From: Typha latifolia
Taxonomy: Eukaryota; Streptophyta; Magnoliopsida; Poales; Typhaceae
DNA length: 64,000 bases
Reading direction: 5' to 3'
NCBI GenBank assembly: GCA_019914945.1
Contig: CM034101.1
Coordinates: forward strand, 7,823,188-7,887,187
The notes below the pieces were generated by a model. It saw only the letters and a list, made by a program, of their open reading frames with translations. It had not been told where the DNA came from and ran no database searches. The position numbers and the translations under genes are program-made. This document shows, piece after piece, positions 1 through 11,887 of this stretch. How positions within the stretch are numbered: the stretch's first letter is position 1; every line of letters begins with the position of its first letter.

Positions 1-2453
1 TTGAGAATGCCAGAAGAGAAGAAATCTATTATAGCCTGGCAGACTACATGCTTTAGGTCAGCCCAAAATAGTTGCTATAACCTGGTCATTAGGTCTAGGC
101 TTAAACTTTTCACAATATAGGATATCTCCTCTTCAAAAGGAGGCTTGCCAAGGCTGTTTTTAAACATCCATTGGGATTTTTAGAAGAGAATTCTAGTTCA
201 AATGATCCGTATCCCAGATAGGTATTAGATCAATTGCCTTGAAAAGATTTCAGTAATTATCTTTGACTGATCATAGATCTAGTTATCATCTTCCACTAAC
301 AGATAAAGAATTTTCTTCTTTTTCTTGTGATAGCAAGAGGTGAAATGAAAGAACTTGGTATTGTGATACCTATGCTTGAGCCACTTGATGCAAGAACTAT
401 GATGCCATAACATCGTGCTTCTGAGTAGTAGATCTTCTTGCTTTGAGTGCATAATATTTTCTTTTCCCAGATTGGGGTTGCAACAGGACCTACAGTTCTA
501 CAAAGTAAGGGTATCATTTTCAACCATCTAAATCTCCTTTTGAAGGTTATGAGTGTTGGAGGAGACCCATTGTTTGATCATGTGAGTGCGGGATAAGAGA
601 TTTTTTGAAATAGGTTCTCCTAGAATGTAGCTAGAAAACCAACTCTACTTGTAGAAAGGAACAAAGTTGTGGAGCTACATACACAATGGAAGAAGTGATT
701 TCGTATGTGTGAGGTGTTGATATGTATCCATCTTCCAATTTATCAGAGTTTTACGGCTCAAATTTTTGCATTCTTAATCATTTTTTGCATTCTTAATCAT
801 AACTGAATATTTACTATAGTTCTCAAGATTGTCTATGTTGACTCAGTCGAGTTGCTTCCTCGATATACTAGATGATGATTTTCTAAATCTGACTTGTAAA
901 GTTTCAGGTGAGATATAGAAACTAGACCAATTAGGAGAAAGAGATATAGAAAATTAAAATTAAAAAAAAATTCAAAGTCCAAATCTGAATTGGTTTAGAA
1001 AACCGGATCATATTAGATATAGGAAAACTGAATAAGAATCAAACTCTAAAAATAAAAACCTTGTAGGAGATGAAAATATAAATAATCTAAATAATACTCT
1101 AAATTTGAAAATTGAATTTGAGTTGGAACATGAAAATAAGAGTAGAAAATGAAAAAGGCATGAGAAATACACTACCATAATTTTTTTTAATTTGAGAAAA
1201 CCTCTCACCAAAGAGAAAAAAAAAATCAAATCACAGATCTAATCAACCTCTTGGATCCATCTATTTACACTACTATAAGTGAAAATACAAGATTCACTTA
1301 TAAGCACTCTCACTGTGCTCAAAACGATCTCATGGACTAAGGTCCTTTCAATCAAACTTCATGTGTTGCTAAACCACTCGATGAAAAAAGATTGCTCCTC
1401 ACTGATTGTACTAAACACGACATGGATCAACCCCAGTCAGATGATAGACATGTTCATTGTTCATTAAGCTCTTCTGCTACTTCAAAATGTGGTAGTTAAA
1501 CTTCAACTAATGGTTTACGTAAGTTTGTTGAGGAAAGTAGAAATCTAAACTCTCAAAGTTTGATCAACCTAGAGTTCTCTATAATAATCTGGCCTCCAAC
1601 ATCTTTTTATAATTGAATTAGAATATCCTTGATTCATTCTAAGGGAATCCCAAAAGGAAAATACCAAGTTTAAAATAGTTTTAAACTTCATATTTTTTGA
1701 TCAAATTGTCAGGATGCACACCTGAATTGCACGATGCCTACTCCTATGCTAATTTCATATTGGGGTTTGCACCACACTATTTCGGGTGTGCACCGAATTT
1801 GTAGAACCAAAAAAGCTAATTTTAATTTGATTTAATTTCATTATTTGATCTTTTTCAACCGAGCATTTTTTTTCACAAATCATGTGTCTTGACTTAATAT
1901 TAAAACTAGATTGCACATTATATTTAAAAGTGTTTTATATTCCCGAACTTACTATGACATAAATTTACACTTATAATTTGCTTGGTGTGACATATTTTTG
2001 ACTTGATTGACATACTTGTTTAATTTAGGACTAAGTTGAAAATTCAGATTTTATGTTTGATCATTCACGGACATTGGAGCTAACTAGTATATTTTGCAAA
2101 CATGATTCAGTATACTTGCTAGGAGTTGATTACAAATTATTTGAAAGCATATAAATTTCACGTGCTAAATTTTGTAAATTGCTAACATTCATATATAAAA
2201 ATTGATTTGTGATTCGATCTTTTTTAAAATTGTTTACCAAATTGATTTTATATGTTACAAATTTATTTTTCATGGGGTTTCTAGTGTTTTTTTTTTTTAT
2301 CTTTGCATACTATATTCTTCATAAATCTAAAATAAGTATGTGTATCTTAACAATAGAAATTTTTTGAAATCTAGAAAATTGTTTAGGTGTAGTCGTAAAA
2401 TTGCCAAGAGAAAGATTATATGTGTAATTCATTTGTAGTGGCAAATTTACGAA

Positions 2454-2460
<7 letters not shown>
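1..2460. other. No supported gene
   Basis: I see no open frame with a recognisable domain, no LTR pair and no RNA gene in this AT-rich stretch. The few short open frames (60 to 75 codons) show no family signature. Old repeat remnants too decayed to recognise by eye cannot be excluded. Confidence 0.5.

Positions 2461-2486
<26 letters not shown>
2461..2486. repeat. (AT)n microsatellite
   Basis: This is an uninterrupted AT dinucleotide run of 13 units, directly visible in the sequence and set in AT-rich intergenic DNA. Confidence 0.95.
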
Positions 2487-2999
2487 TCAGGTTCTATAAA
2501 CTAAAATTATGTATATGGTCCAAGTCATAGTTTTAGAACTCCTTCCAAATGACACTTACTAACATTTAGACGCCGACGTAGGATCGCCAAAGGAAACTAA
2601 GTGGAATTTGTTGGATGATACTTAGGAGAGAATTATTATGGTCCAAGTCTGAGTTGTCTGAGTCTAAATTTACCCCCTCTCCTGAATCGTATAAGATATT
2701 ATAATTTAATTTGCACAATTTTAAAAAAAATCAGTAAATATTCATACGAAAAAAATAATAATCAGTAAATATTAAAAGTGTTTGATCAGACCATGTAGGT
2801 CGAGTAAATTGAGTTGAGTCTAATTAGTCTAATTTGCTTATTGCTTCTAATTTTAAATTAAAAACATATAATATACATATGAATCCGATGTACTAAGACT
2901 CTACTCCTATGAATAGGAGTGGTCATGGTTCATTTGAGATTATGGGATTATAAGAAAATTATTAAGTTACCCATTTAAATGATTGTTATTTCATTTTAA

Positions 3000-3342
3000 T
3001 TTTAGTTGTCAATTTTCTTAGGAGAATATCTAATTAGAAAACCCTAAACCCTACTTTCACCTTCAAACCCTAGATACCATCACCCTCAATGAGCCACCCA
3101 CACCTATAATCATCCACCACCACCTTTCGACTGACCACCACTCTCTGACGACCACAGCAATATTGAATATTTTCATTTATATCCCATTTTAACCTATTTT
3201 CACTATTTCAATCATATATTTTCATCCTGACCTCAGAATGACTTGAAACTAGAGCTAAAAGATTCATAACTGACGAGATTACCACTGCTTAAAATCTTAG
3301 AACCTTTCTACGATCAAATCAGTTCAGATTTGGTTTGTATCA
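3000..3342 (+). repeat. Diverged LTR 3' fragment related to element E
   Basis: The order of blocks matches the 3' half of the element E LTR at about 4860-5148. Both have a run rich in CCACC and CACC triplets, a stretch ending in a tttca-rich block, the phrase gaaactagagcta, a block about an inactive-looking cgt/acgatc segment, and an end resembling tctggttcgtaaca. Here the end reads tttggtttgtatca at about 3329-3342. Similarity is clear but low, so this is an old relative rather than a recent copy. No matching 5' half and no target duplication were found. Confidence 0.5.
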
Positions 3343-4448
3343 TAGGGAGATTGGATCACTAACATCATGATCTACAATTTAATTATCAAGACTTTGTTCA
3401 GATTCAAATTCCATCTGGAACGAAACCATGATCCATTCAAAAGAGATACTGAGACTAGTTTAGATAAGCTTATTAGTTTATTTCTTATTCAATTTTACTT
3501 ACTATTTTCCATCTCTCTTTATATCACTATATATTATTTTTCTCTAGCTATCTCTTTTGTCTTTGAGTTCTCCCACTTCCTCTCTTTGCCTTAGCCATCT
3601 CTACCTTCCATATGGTCTCTTTTCTCTTACCACAGCTGTAGTTTAATCATAGTCTTTAGTCATCTATTGCATATGTAAGCCACCATTATCATCTTTTGTC
3701 GAGCCACCTCTATTAACTACTTAACCTCCACACCATCATCATCGTCACCCCACGGCCAACCTCCCATCTCTAATCGCACCACAACTCAGTAGTCTTAGCT
3801 ATCTTCCACCATCATCTATCCAATACCATATCCAAATCATAGAACTTCGTACCACTAAGCTAAGCCCTTCCACAACCCTACATTTGGTCCAACCACTACT
3901 AATTGACCTCTCTCAATCTCTAGACACACCACTTAAAGCTTATTATGTACTAGCAAGCCATAAGAATCAAGCATTTGAACCCTACATTGGTGCACATTCC
4001 ACGATCTTGTGTTCACTGCTTTCAAAAACTAAGCCAGACTAACCATGTCAATGCGTACTTACTAGGCTTGGTGCACACTGATCCGACAATAACCTTCAGA
4101 AATACTTTTTGTTGTCCAAGACAATTCACTTGCAGTCATTTGTCGGGTTGCATCACAAACCAAATATGATTTCATATTTTATATTCTCCTAGTACAAACC
4201 TAAAAAAAGTTTCTTGTCTTTATTTAGAAGATCAAAAATGCTAGAGAGAGATATCCATCCAAAGAATACAGAAGGAAGATCATGTTTCAAATTTAGAGAG
4301 TTTTATATTTCTCGCACAAAGCATTCTATATATGTCTAAGTGCTAAGTGTACATCGGAGATTGATCATAGAATATTAGAGGGACAAAAATGAGTTGTCAT
4401 CTTCGATAGTTACCACCAATGACATTGACTTTGATTGTGACTTTGACT
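3343..4448. other. No supported gene
   Basis: This pyrimidine-rich, low-complexity stretch holds many CCACC and ATCATC words, which resemble LTR leader sequence in this window. I see no gene. The last 35 bases before element E are a degenerate ctttga repeat. Confidence 0.4.
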
Positions 4449-4453
4449 TTGAT

Positions 4454-5148
4454 TGTTACGATCCGACCACATGGATTAAGTCGAGTCGAGTCGAGTTTAG
4501 TTATGTGAACCATTAAGACAAGTCAAAATAAGTCATAATTGCCCTTAAAGCAAGTCTAGTTAAGGCAAGTTCAAATAAGTCATGATAGTACTTAAGACAA
4601 GTCTAATTAAGTCATGTAAGCCTTTAAGGCAAGTCCTAATTCGCGTCGTGTTAGCCTTTAAGGCTAAGTCCATGTAGGACTCATTGTACCCCACCTCTAT
4701 ATATAGAGGGGCAGGGCTTCTTTGTTAATTATGAAAAAATCTAAGCATCAAAGCATTGATAATTAATTGAATTTAGTTATTTTTTATTATCATATTTACT
4801 ATTTTATCATAGCTATTAGTGCATCTTTACCTTCCTAGCAGTAGATCATAGCCATAGAACCTCTAAAGCTTCCAAACTCTAGCAACCACCTTCCTCCGGC
4901 AGCCACCCTACCCTACGGGCGTCCACCACCACCCTTAGCCATCTGCTACCCTCCGATGACCATCGCAACATCGGATATTTACATTCTGCCATATTTTGAC
5001 CTATCTCCACTGTTTTATTTTTAACCTTTCATCCTAACTTTGATTTAGGTGAAACTAGAGCTATTAGAACCCTAACTCATGAGACTACCACCGTCTAAAT
5101 TTTTATAATTTTCTTACGTCCGAATCAGTCTAGATCTGGTTCGTAACA
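4454..5148 (+). repeat. Element E left LTR
   Basis: This 695-bp LTR has short inverted termini (TGTTACGA at the start, TCGTAACA at the end). A TATA-like tatatatagagg lies near 4702. It contains many tandem variants of an AAGTC/GGCAAGTC word between about 4500 and 4670. It lacks the GCGTTCGAACGC palindrome found in other families here. Confidence 0.9.
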
Positions 5149-5149
5149 T

Positions 5150-5162
5150 TGGTATCAGAGCC
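5150..5162 (+). other. Element E primer-binding site
   Basis: TGGTATCAGAGCC starts two bases after the LTR end. It matches the 3' end complement of plant initiator tRNA-Met, the usual primer of Ty3/gypsy elements. Its position fixes the left LTR boundary. Confidence 0.9.
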
Positions 5163-5439
5163 GACGTTCCTCGGAAGATGGTTAACACGCGTTCCAAAAC
5201 CAACGAGGATGGATCGACCATGGAGGACCACGATCTCATCTCTGTTCCTATGGGAGTCTCTTGGCACCCCCTCCAACCCCAGCAACTAGCGACGACGAGC
5301 CATCAGCGTGGGGCAAAAGCTATTTTTAAAGCATTTTCAATCAAATCAAAGGAGAATGCAAAGGAGATCCAAACCGCTCTCAAGGACTCATTTCAGGCCT
5401 TAATAGAGGTCCTACTAGCCATCGTCCACTGACTTGTGT

Positions 5440-6290
5440 TGCCAGTGCCGTCGGCCATAAGGGAATTTGGCCACCCACGGCAAGAAAACCCAAGCCATGA
5501 GGGAGGGGATGAACCGGTCAAAACCGCGGCCTCGACCCCTCCTTCGGCCGCGGTGGAGGTCCCTCCACCACCGTAGATCCTTACAGCCATCACAGCGATG
5601 TCGGAGCAGCTGATAGAGACTGCCCCCGAGTCATCTTCACCACCTGTGGTGGAAGCTAGGGCCGAAAACCCTAGCCTCCCATCCGCGGCCATCCGGTCAC
5701 TCCCGACCCCCACCGCCATGTTCAGTCCCTTCCATGTGAACCCCGCACCTAAGCCAAATCAGCGGCAGCCATAGTAGAAGGTCGAAAGAGCGTCGTCGAC
5801 GACCCTCCTCGCTGTAGTAAAACCATGGCAAGTGGTCGCATGTCCGACGCTCCCACGCCCACCAGCGGCCACAGCCGGCTTCCTCAAGCCCACTGCTGGC
5901 CAGTGGTGGCCGCCAAAGCTGTCGGCGATCGTCGGGTGGCCGAACCCGACAGCCACAACCGCGGGAAGCTACCCTTACATCGGGGTGGCTCCCTCGCGGT
6001 CCTATTGCCACTGCTCCCATGCAGTGGGGCCATGGGCTCCTTATGCATCCATCGAGGGTCGGCGACGCAGCATGGCCGTCGTTGCACCATCTCGAGCCCG
6101 AGCTCAAGTTCAGCCCTTCACCGCCTCTCGCCGTCGTTCCACCGCCGCGAGGACCAGCCAGGGGTTGACTATGCGACCCATAACCGAACCCAACCGCCGT
6201 TGGGCCCCATGCAACCTGTGGCGGCGGCCCTAGGCCGGATTCCAAATTCAGCCCTAGGGTTAGGGTTAGGTTATTAGAATGAAGGAGATA
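5440..6290 (+). other. GC-rich proline/alanine-rich block inside element E gag
   Basis: About 850 bases here are far more GC-rich than their surroundings and show overlapping open frames on both strands. The block separates the gag start from the gag core. Part of it, with phrases such as accaccagcggccaca followed by ccaatggtggccac-like words, recurs at about 37950-38340 in a second decayed gypsy element. It may be a family-specific gag N-terminal region or captured host DNA. I recognise no host protein in it. Confidence 0.5.
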
Positions 6291-6926
6291 AAGCGCATAG
6301 TTTTTTAGGGAGGCCAAATTTTCGTGAACCAGTTCGACCACCTTGTGCGAACTAGTTTGGAACCCATGAACAAGACCCCGAGCATGAGCCTAAGGAAGAA
6401 TGGTGGAATAAACCAATGAGCCGAACCTGCGTGCAGCCCGGGGGTGACATTAGCCAAACCTGTGAGCCTATGAATCACGAGACCAGCCTCGACCCCGAGA
6501 TCACTTCGCTCATGATGATAGACTGTATTTTGGGATCCAAGCTCGGATCGTCAAGCTTGATTTCCCAAAATTCTCTAAAGGAGACCCGCTAGACTAGACC
6601 TATCTAGTGGAGTAGTTTTTCACGTACTATGGCACGCCTAAACCCCAAAAGGTCAGGCTAGCCTCATTCCACTTGGAGGGCGCGGCGATTAGGTGATACT
6701 AGTCTATTGAGTGAACTCAACCATTCGAGTCTTGGTAGGACTTTGTGGATGCAATTTGTGCTCGGTTCGGTCCAACCCAATACGAGGACTTTTAGGCCAT
6801 GTTGACTGAGCTAACTCAGTCAACAATAGTTCGAGCTTACCGGGAGGAGTTTGAGCGGATATGGAACCGAGTCACTAACTAGTTTGACTCGGCCCTAAAG
6901 AGTACCTTCATTAGTGGGCTTAGGCT

Positions 6927-7778
6927 TGATATTCTGATACACTTAGTTAAAGTCTTTTCTTATTTCATTAATTATTTATTTTTATTAAAATAAAATTCAT
7001 ATAGGTTGCATTTGAACGCAGAAGGGGTCACGTTCTAACGCCCTTGCGAACGCCAGCATCAGGTTCACAAAAATAAAGAACACGAAATACGCATTCGAAC
7101 ATAGTCAGGCGCATTTGAACACCGCGTTCAAATGCCTACATCCCGTTTGCATCGATAGAGAGCGCCTTTTGTGCATTCGAACGCCATCGTGGTGCGTTTG
7201 AACACGATCGTTAGGAATCCACTAGAATTAAGGTTAATTATTATTATTAGGGCTTGTTGGCTAGCCTCTATGAAGGTGTGGATGACAGCCAAAATTATTA
7301 TGTTATTGGAATATTGGTTTCTTGCCTCTTTATCTTCTCTCTACCCTAATCTCCCTCCTCCCCCTTCACCAACCTACCACATCTACCGTTGCCAAGGTCT
7401 CTCCTAACTTCTAATCTCCCTCGTCTGTCGAGTTGTCCCTCTTCCTTGGGATCTCGACAACTTCTTTCCCTCATCTTTATCCCTTAAACAACATCACTCA
7501 TCCACCCTCATCTCCATTATCATCCATAACCCTATCATCAACTCCACCTATCATCACCATCATTATCCGCACTATATCATATTTTTGTCTCAGTTGTAGT
7601 TCGAATCTATGAAGGGAGTAAATACAAAAAACGTAGACCAGAGAGCTACGGATCGATTCCACTTAGTTTCGTAATTTTCTAACTATAGAAAAATATTTGA
7701 TGAACATTTTTTCTCAATTGTGCGGACTGTTTCGAACAATAAATCTAGATTTTGAAGGAATCGTTTCATAACCTATCA
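6927..7778 (+). mobile_element. Solo LTR of element B family inside E gag
   Basis: This 852-bp sequence matches the 840-bp right LTR of element B (30638-31477) from its start (TGATAT..CTGATACAC) to its end (ACCTATCA). It includes the cluster of TTCGAACGC-like words at about 7010-7205 and the CCACC/ATCATC-rich leader. No B internal sequence remains, so it is a solo LTR left by LTR-LTR recombination. No clean 5-bp target duplication is visible, and the gag frame resumes within a few bases of its ends. Confidence 0.85.
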
Positions 7779-8210
7779 CATTTAGGTTGAGGTCAAGGCT
7801 TTGAGGCCCACTTCTGACGAGGCCTTCTCCATAACTATTTTGATGGAGTCCAAGTTGGATCAGTTGAACAAGATCCGCAAGGAGGAGAGAAGAAAGACGA
7901 CCTAAGCCCACGGCCCACTAGAGACGGCATCTGCCCTGATTCAGCATGCACCAACAACTCAGCCTAACCGACAGATGATCATGCGCTACCCAACGACCTG
8001 GAAGAGCGCCGAAGAAAAGGCTTATATTTTTACTATGATGACCAATTTACCCCTGGTCATAAATGCAAGCGCTAGCCAACCCACGCCATATTCCTAGGCG
8101 AACTTGAGGAAGACGAACCTGAATCCACTAATTGGCACGACATGTTATATGAGTACAAGGACGTGGGAGACTAGTCACCTTGAGGACAAAGTGTCGGAAG
8201 CATGGTGGAT

Positions 8211-9841
8211 TGTTACAATCCTGATACGATTCGGACTTCACCGACGTCGTCTCGAGCATGGATTCACTTTAGGAGTATTTTTATTTCATGTTTTAGTGTT
8301 TAATTTCTATTAAAATAAGTTTTCTATAACTTGCGTTCGAACGCGGGTGGAGTGAGTTCGAACGCGGTTTGTGAACGGGGTTGTGAACGTGGTGAAGGAA
8401 ATGTACTGTGCGTTCGAACGCACTGTGAACGCCTGCATCGCGTTCGCAAATACCGACAGGCGCGTTCGATCACGCGTTCGAACGCCTGCATCGCGTTCGC
8501 AAATCCAGAAGAGCTAATTCGGTGCGTTCGAATGCGGTCGGGCGAGTTCGAACGCGATCGACGAAAATTGTGTTTTAGGGTTAATGTGAGTTGTTGGTTA
8601 GCTTATAAAAGGATGTGTAGGGCAACCAAAATTATTATTGATTATTGAGAATTGAGTTTGCCTTGCCTCCTTCGTCTTCTTTGCTCCCGTTCTCTCAATC
8701 CCCGGCGACGCCGCTTCTAACCTCCCTCGTCCGGCTAATCACCCTAGTCCCTTAGGGGTGGCCCTCTTCTCCCCCTTCGTCCAATCTATCCAACACTTTC
8801 CCTAACCTTTCCATCAGCCATAACCCTTCCACCACCACTTTTCCACCGGTGCCACCCCATTAACGCCGGTCCTCCACCAACCACCATTACCTAGGATCTC
8901 GTGCCTCCATCCACGGATCCGAACCAGAGCATCCTGACGTTTATCCACTAAACGGACGATATCTCGAGACTAGATTTGTTGGAAAGCTCTTTTCTAGGGC
9001 TACAACATATCAAAATTTCACATCGATCCAACGGCGGCATATTTCGGGATCTTATTTCAAAGTTCCGTGCAAGATCAGTCAAGATTTGAGAATCGGAAGA
9101 GATCGATCCATAGCCAGAGGCATGATCGTATCAAGCTGGTATCAGAGCTCCATAGCCAGAGGTGTGATCGTATCAAGCTGGTATCAAAGCTCCATAGCCA
9201 GAGGTGTGAGCGTATCAAATCCGATCACGTGGGTTAAATCGAGTTAAGTCTTGTCGAGTCTAGTTTAGTCATGTGAGTTATTAAGGTAGGTCAAAATAAG
9301 TCATGATAGCCCTTAAAGCAAATCTAGTTAAGGCAAGTCCAAATAAGTCACGACAGCCCTTAAGGCAAGTCTAATTAAGTCATGTAAGCCTTTAAGACAA
9401 GTTCTAATTCACATCGTGTCAACTTTTAGGGCTAAGTCCGAGTAGGACTCATTGTACCCCACCTCTAGATATAGAGGGGCAGGACTTCTTTATTAATCAC
9501 GGAAGAATCCAAATATCCAAGCATTGAGAATTAATTAAGTTTAGTTATTTTTTTATTACCGTATTTACCGTTTTATCGTAGATGTTAGATCGACTTTACT
9601 TTTCTAAGAGTAAATCATAGCCGTAGAACCTCAAAAGCTTCCAAACCCTAGCCACCATCTTCCTCCAGTAGCCATCCTATCCTACGGCCATCCACCATAT
9701 TCTGACCTATCTTCACTGTTTTATTTTTAACTTTTCATCTCGACTCCGATTTAGGTGAAACTAGAGCTATTAGATCCCTAACACCACCTAAATTTTCATA
9801 ATTTTCTTACGTCCTGATCAGTCTAGATCTGATTCGTAGCA
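8211..9841 (+). repeat. Element E right LTR, interrupted
   Basis: The LTR starts at 8211 with TGTTACAATCC. It is broken after 11 bases by a C-family solo LTR, then resumes at 9218 with the duplicated AATCC and continues to CGTAGCA at 9841. A conserved tract ending gaagcatggtggat precedes it. The same kind of tract precedes the right LTRs of elements A and C, so it is probably their plus-strand primer region. Confidence 0.88.
8222..9217 (+). mobile_element. Solo LTR of element C family
   Basis: This 996-bp LTR starts TGATACGATTCGG and ends CGTATCA. It is flanked by a perfect duplication AATCC (8217-8221 and 9218-9222). It is the plus-strand counterpart of the two LTRs of element C. A cluster of GCGTTCGAACGC palindromes and related half-sites covers about 8334-8570, followed by a TATA box (TATAAAA, 8604-8610) and a CT-rich leader. 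The last 84 bases (9134-9217) are two 42-bp units, each containing a tRNA-Met primer-site word (TGGTATCAGAGC, and TGGTATCAAAGC in the second). Confidence 0.92.
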
Positions 9842-9846
9842 TTGAT

Positions 9847-11656
9847 ATTTTCTAGATCTAATCAAATTAGGAATCATTTCTCTCCTAAAATTTCAGTGGA
9901 TGAAATGTCATTCTATCATAACTCTCCATTCATTGAATGGTTTTCTATGCATTTGAATGCTCGTCACGTTTCGCCTTGTTTTTTTTATATATTCAAGTGC
10001 ATTCATTTGAATATTCTCCTAGTCATTCAGATGTCTGTTGTAGTTTTTAGTCCTAGTTGGATTTTTTATTTTATTTATGCTTCATTTTCTTTCCTAATTT
10101 ATTAGCATGTTCGTAAAGATTATATATGTTCTCGGTTCTGTATTAGGGTAAAATATTATATTTCTTTTATGAAAACTTAGTTTTGTCTTGGAGAAACTTT
10201 CCTTTGATGTCAGGTGTATTTCTTTTTATGATCATCTATTTTATTTTGAACCTCTTTATGTTCATTCTGTATCTCTCGCGGACTCATCTTGAGTGATATC
10301 ATTATATCTGTTAACATTTATCTTCTAACTCTCAGTGTCAGTCTTCTGGAATATGAGATTAGAATAACTGACAGGAATTATAAACATTAACATCATTTAA
10401 AAAAAAAAGTTGCAGAAGAGACAACTTGAATAAGAAGTCTTTACTTTTTGGCAGGAAAGATGTCTAAACCATTACGGCTGCAATATTCTTATAGGATTTG
10501 TTCATTAAGAGAAATACTTTATATATATGTACACACTAATTTATAGATTAGTCAATATACAGGTAACAGGTGAGATACCTGAGCTAATTTCCTCTCAGTA
10601 AATGGACCACAATGACTTCCAACTCACATGGTGCAATCTGTCAATCTTCGTATTGTGGGATATGACACTTTGCAATCTCCTATCGCGGGTAATAAGCGTC
10701 AATCTTCTTAAGTGCATCAGTCTTGTGCCAAGCGACTTAGTTTTACATATGCATAATGTGGCCTGTTATGATATCTCAGTGAGTGAGATTTAATAATTCC
10801 TACCAAAAGTTTAAGAGTTTAACCTCTTAAGTTAAGTAGAAAATCTAAGAGATCAAAGATATGCAATTCTAATTTGACTAAAACTCCTCGTGATCAAGTC
10901 CTGTCTAAGTGAGCTCAATTCTTTGGCAAGAAGGATCATTGGCGTTATGATCGATGCTCTTCTTCCAAGGTTTTGACTTTGGAGGATCAAGTGGGAGTTA
11001 GCTTAGAGCGTTGTTTTACGTACATCAAGCCCCCAGAAAATAACCCAATCCCTAAAAATAGTACAAGTTTACACTTCACAGCAAAGTTTTTTCGGTTTGT
11101 GTATTAAATTGTTGACACGAAACGAAGATTGTGGAGGGATTAGAGGTCTCCTGCTACCGACGAGTCACCGTGCGGATCGTATCTGGGACCACTTTATATA
11201 TGCCAGGAGGATATATGTCAAGAGCCTCTGTTTTCGTACGGTCATAAAAGGACGGTCCCCATTGACTGCTTATTTGCTATCTTATGTTTCAAGTTTTCAT
11301 TCATTCATTCCTTTTTGAAGCCTAAAACTAGCGGCTGCTGCTTTACACTAGCTGAGCTAATACTATATCTGAAGTATAAAAAAAAGACATAGTCCTCGAG
11401 GGGTTTTGTTTTCCTATACTCAGTACAAAGTAATCTTATGTACCAAGGAGGTTCCAGCTCTCTCTTCAAAATGGAAGGCAAGTCGTTTAAGCCTGTTTCT
11501 AAATTGATCCTTTCCCATTCCTTTCGTGCTACAGCTTGGAGAGCCAAGTCATTTAATTATACTATATGGTTGCTCCAGAGCTCAATGGCTGATTTATATG
11601 ATAATTTTTTTCCTGAGTAATAAAACCCTCAGCATTTAGTTAAAAATAAATAAATC
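9847..11656. other. Intergenic DNA, no supported gene
   Basis: I find no coding region with a recognisable domain. The short open frames (73 to 87 codons) have no family signature. This is single-copy-looking DNA upstream of the DUF668 gene. Confidence 0.45.
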
Positions 11657-11667
11657 CCAAGCATGAG

Positions 11668-11887
11668 GCACCACTGTAGCTCAGTTACTAAAATATGATA
11701 GAGATCATGGGATTCCATTCTTGTTGTATGATATTTAATAAATTCTTTTATCAAAATACTATGGTTTAAAATTATTATGATTTTTTTATTAGAAGAGTTA
11801 ATTCAGTTGTCAAATCGATACTGTTTAGCTCATTTATTTAGCTTACAGCCTATGGATTGAGATAGATTTGAAAAAAAAAAAAAATTT
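11668..11887 (+). mobile_element. tRNA-derived SINE
   Basis: The 220-bp segment is flanked by an 11-bp direct repeat CCAAGCATGAG (11657-11667 and 11888-11898), typical of LINE-driven target duplication. Near its 5' end is TAGCTCAGTTAC (11677-11688), a good match to the pol III A box. About 30 bases on, GGGATTCCATTC near 11709 resembles a decayed B box. It ends in a run of A at about 11871-11884. A-box/B-box head, A tail and long duplication together define a SINE. I cannot assign a family. Confidence 0.75.

Larger units (their letters stand above)
5178..8130 (+). pseudogene. Element E gag remnant
   Basis: An ATG at 5178, about 15 bases after the primer site, opens a frame of 84 codons beginning MVNTRSK, the usual start of chromovirus-type gag. 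After the stop the frame can be followed only through many stops. The retrotransposon gag core (a block about the FPKF motif and its tryptophan-rich successor) is recognisable at about 6545-6926. The solo LTR 6927-7778 then interrupts it. The tail from 7779 continues with the ALRP block and reaches a zinc-knuckle-like YYDDQFTPGHKC segment near 8028-8070, whose first cysteine is mutated. Shortly after, the coding similarity stops and the sequence jumps to the pre-LTR tract. Gag is the structural capsid protein of the element; this copy is dead. Confidence 0.75.
4454..9841 (+). mobile_element. Ty3/gypsy element E, pol deleted, hosting two solo LTRs
   Basis: The element is bounded by a 5-bp target duplication TTGAT at 4449-4453 and 9842-9846. 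Its LTRs begin TGTTACRATCC and end CGTARCA. A primer-binding site follows the left LTR, and gag remains run to a zinc-knuckle-like segment. From there the sequence passes almost directly to the pre-LTR tract, so protease, reverse transcriptase and integrase are gone. Inside gag lies a solo LTR of the B family (6927-7778). Inside the right LTR lies a solo LTR of the C family (8222-9217). The copy cannot move by itself; it is an old insertion used as a landing site by younger families. Confidence 0.9.

Noticed and set aside
5178..5432. Independent small host gene
   Set aside because: It starts just after a primer-binding site with MVNTRSK, the standard start of gypsy gag, inside element E.
5697..6341. 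214-codon minus-strand frame and several overlapping plus-strand frames
   Set aside because: They lie in the GC-rich block inside E gag, where stops are rare by composition. None has a recognisable domain.
6922..7785. Target duplication for the B-family solo LTR in element E
   Set aside because: ttaggct and ttaggtt words occur near the two ends but not at the LTR borders, so I do not claim a duplication.
8331..8648. Open frame of about 105 codons, also at 19988-20299 and 23927-24238
   Set aside because: All three are the same LTR region of the C family. The frame exists because CpG-rich palindromes lack stops. It has no start context or domain, and reading continues into the TATA region.
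11668..11740. tRNA gene
   Set aside because: The A box is good but the B box is decayed and no cloverleaf can be drawn. The A tail and 11-bp duplication identify a SINE.
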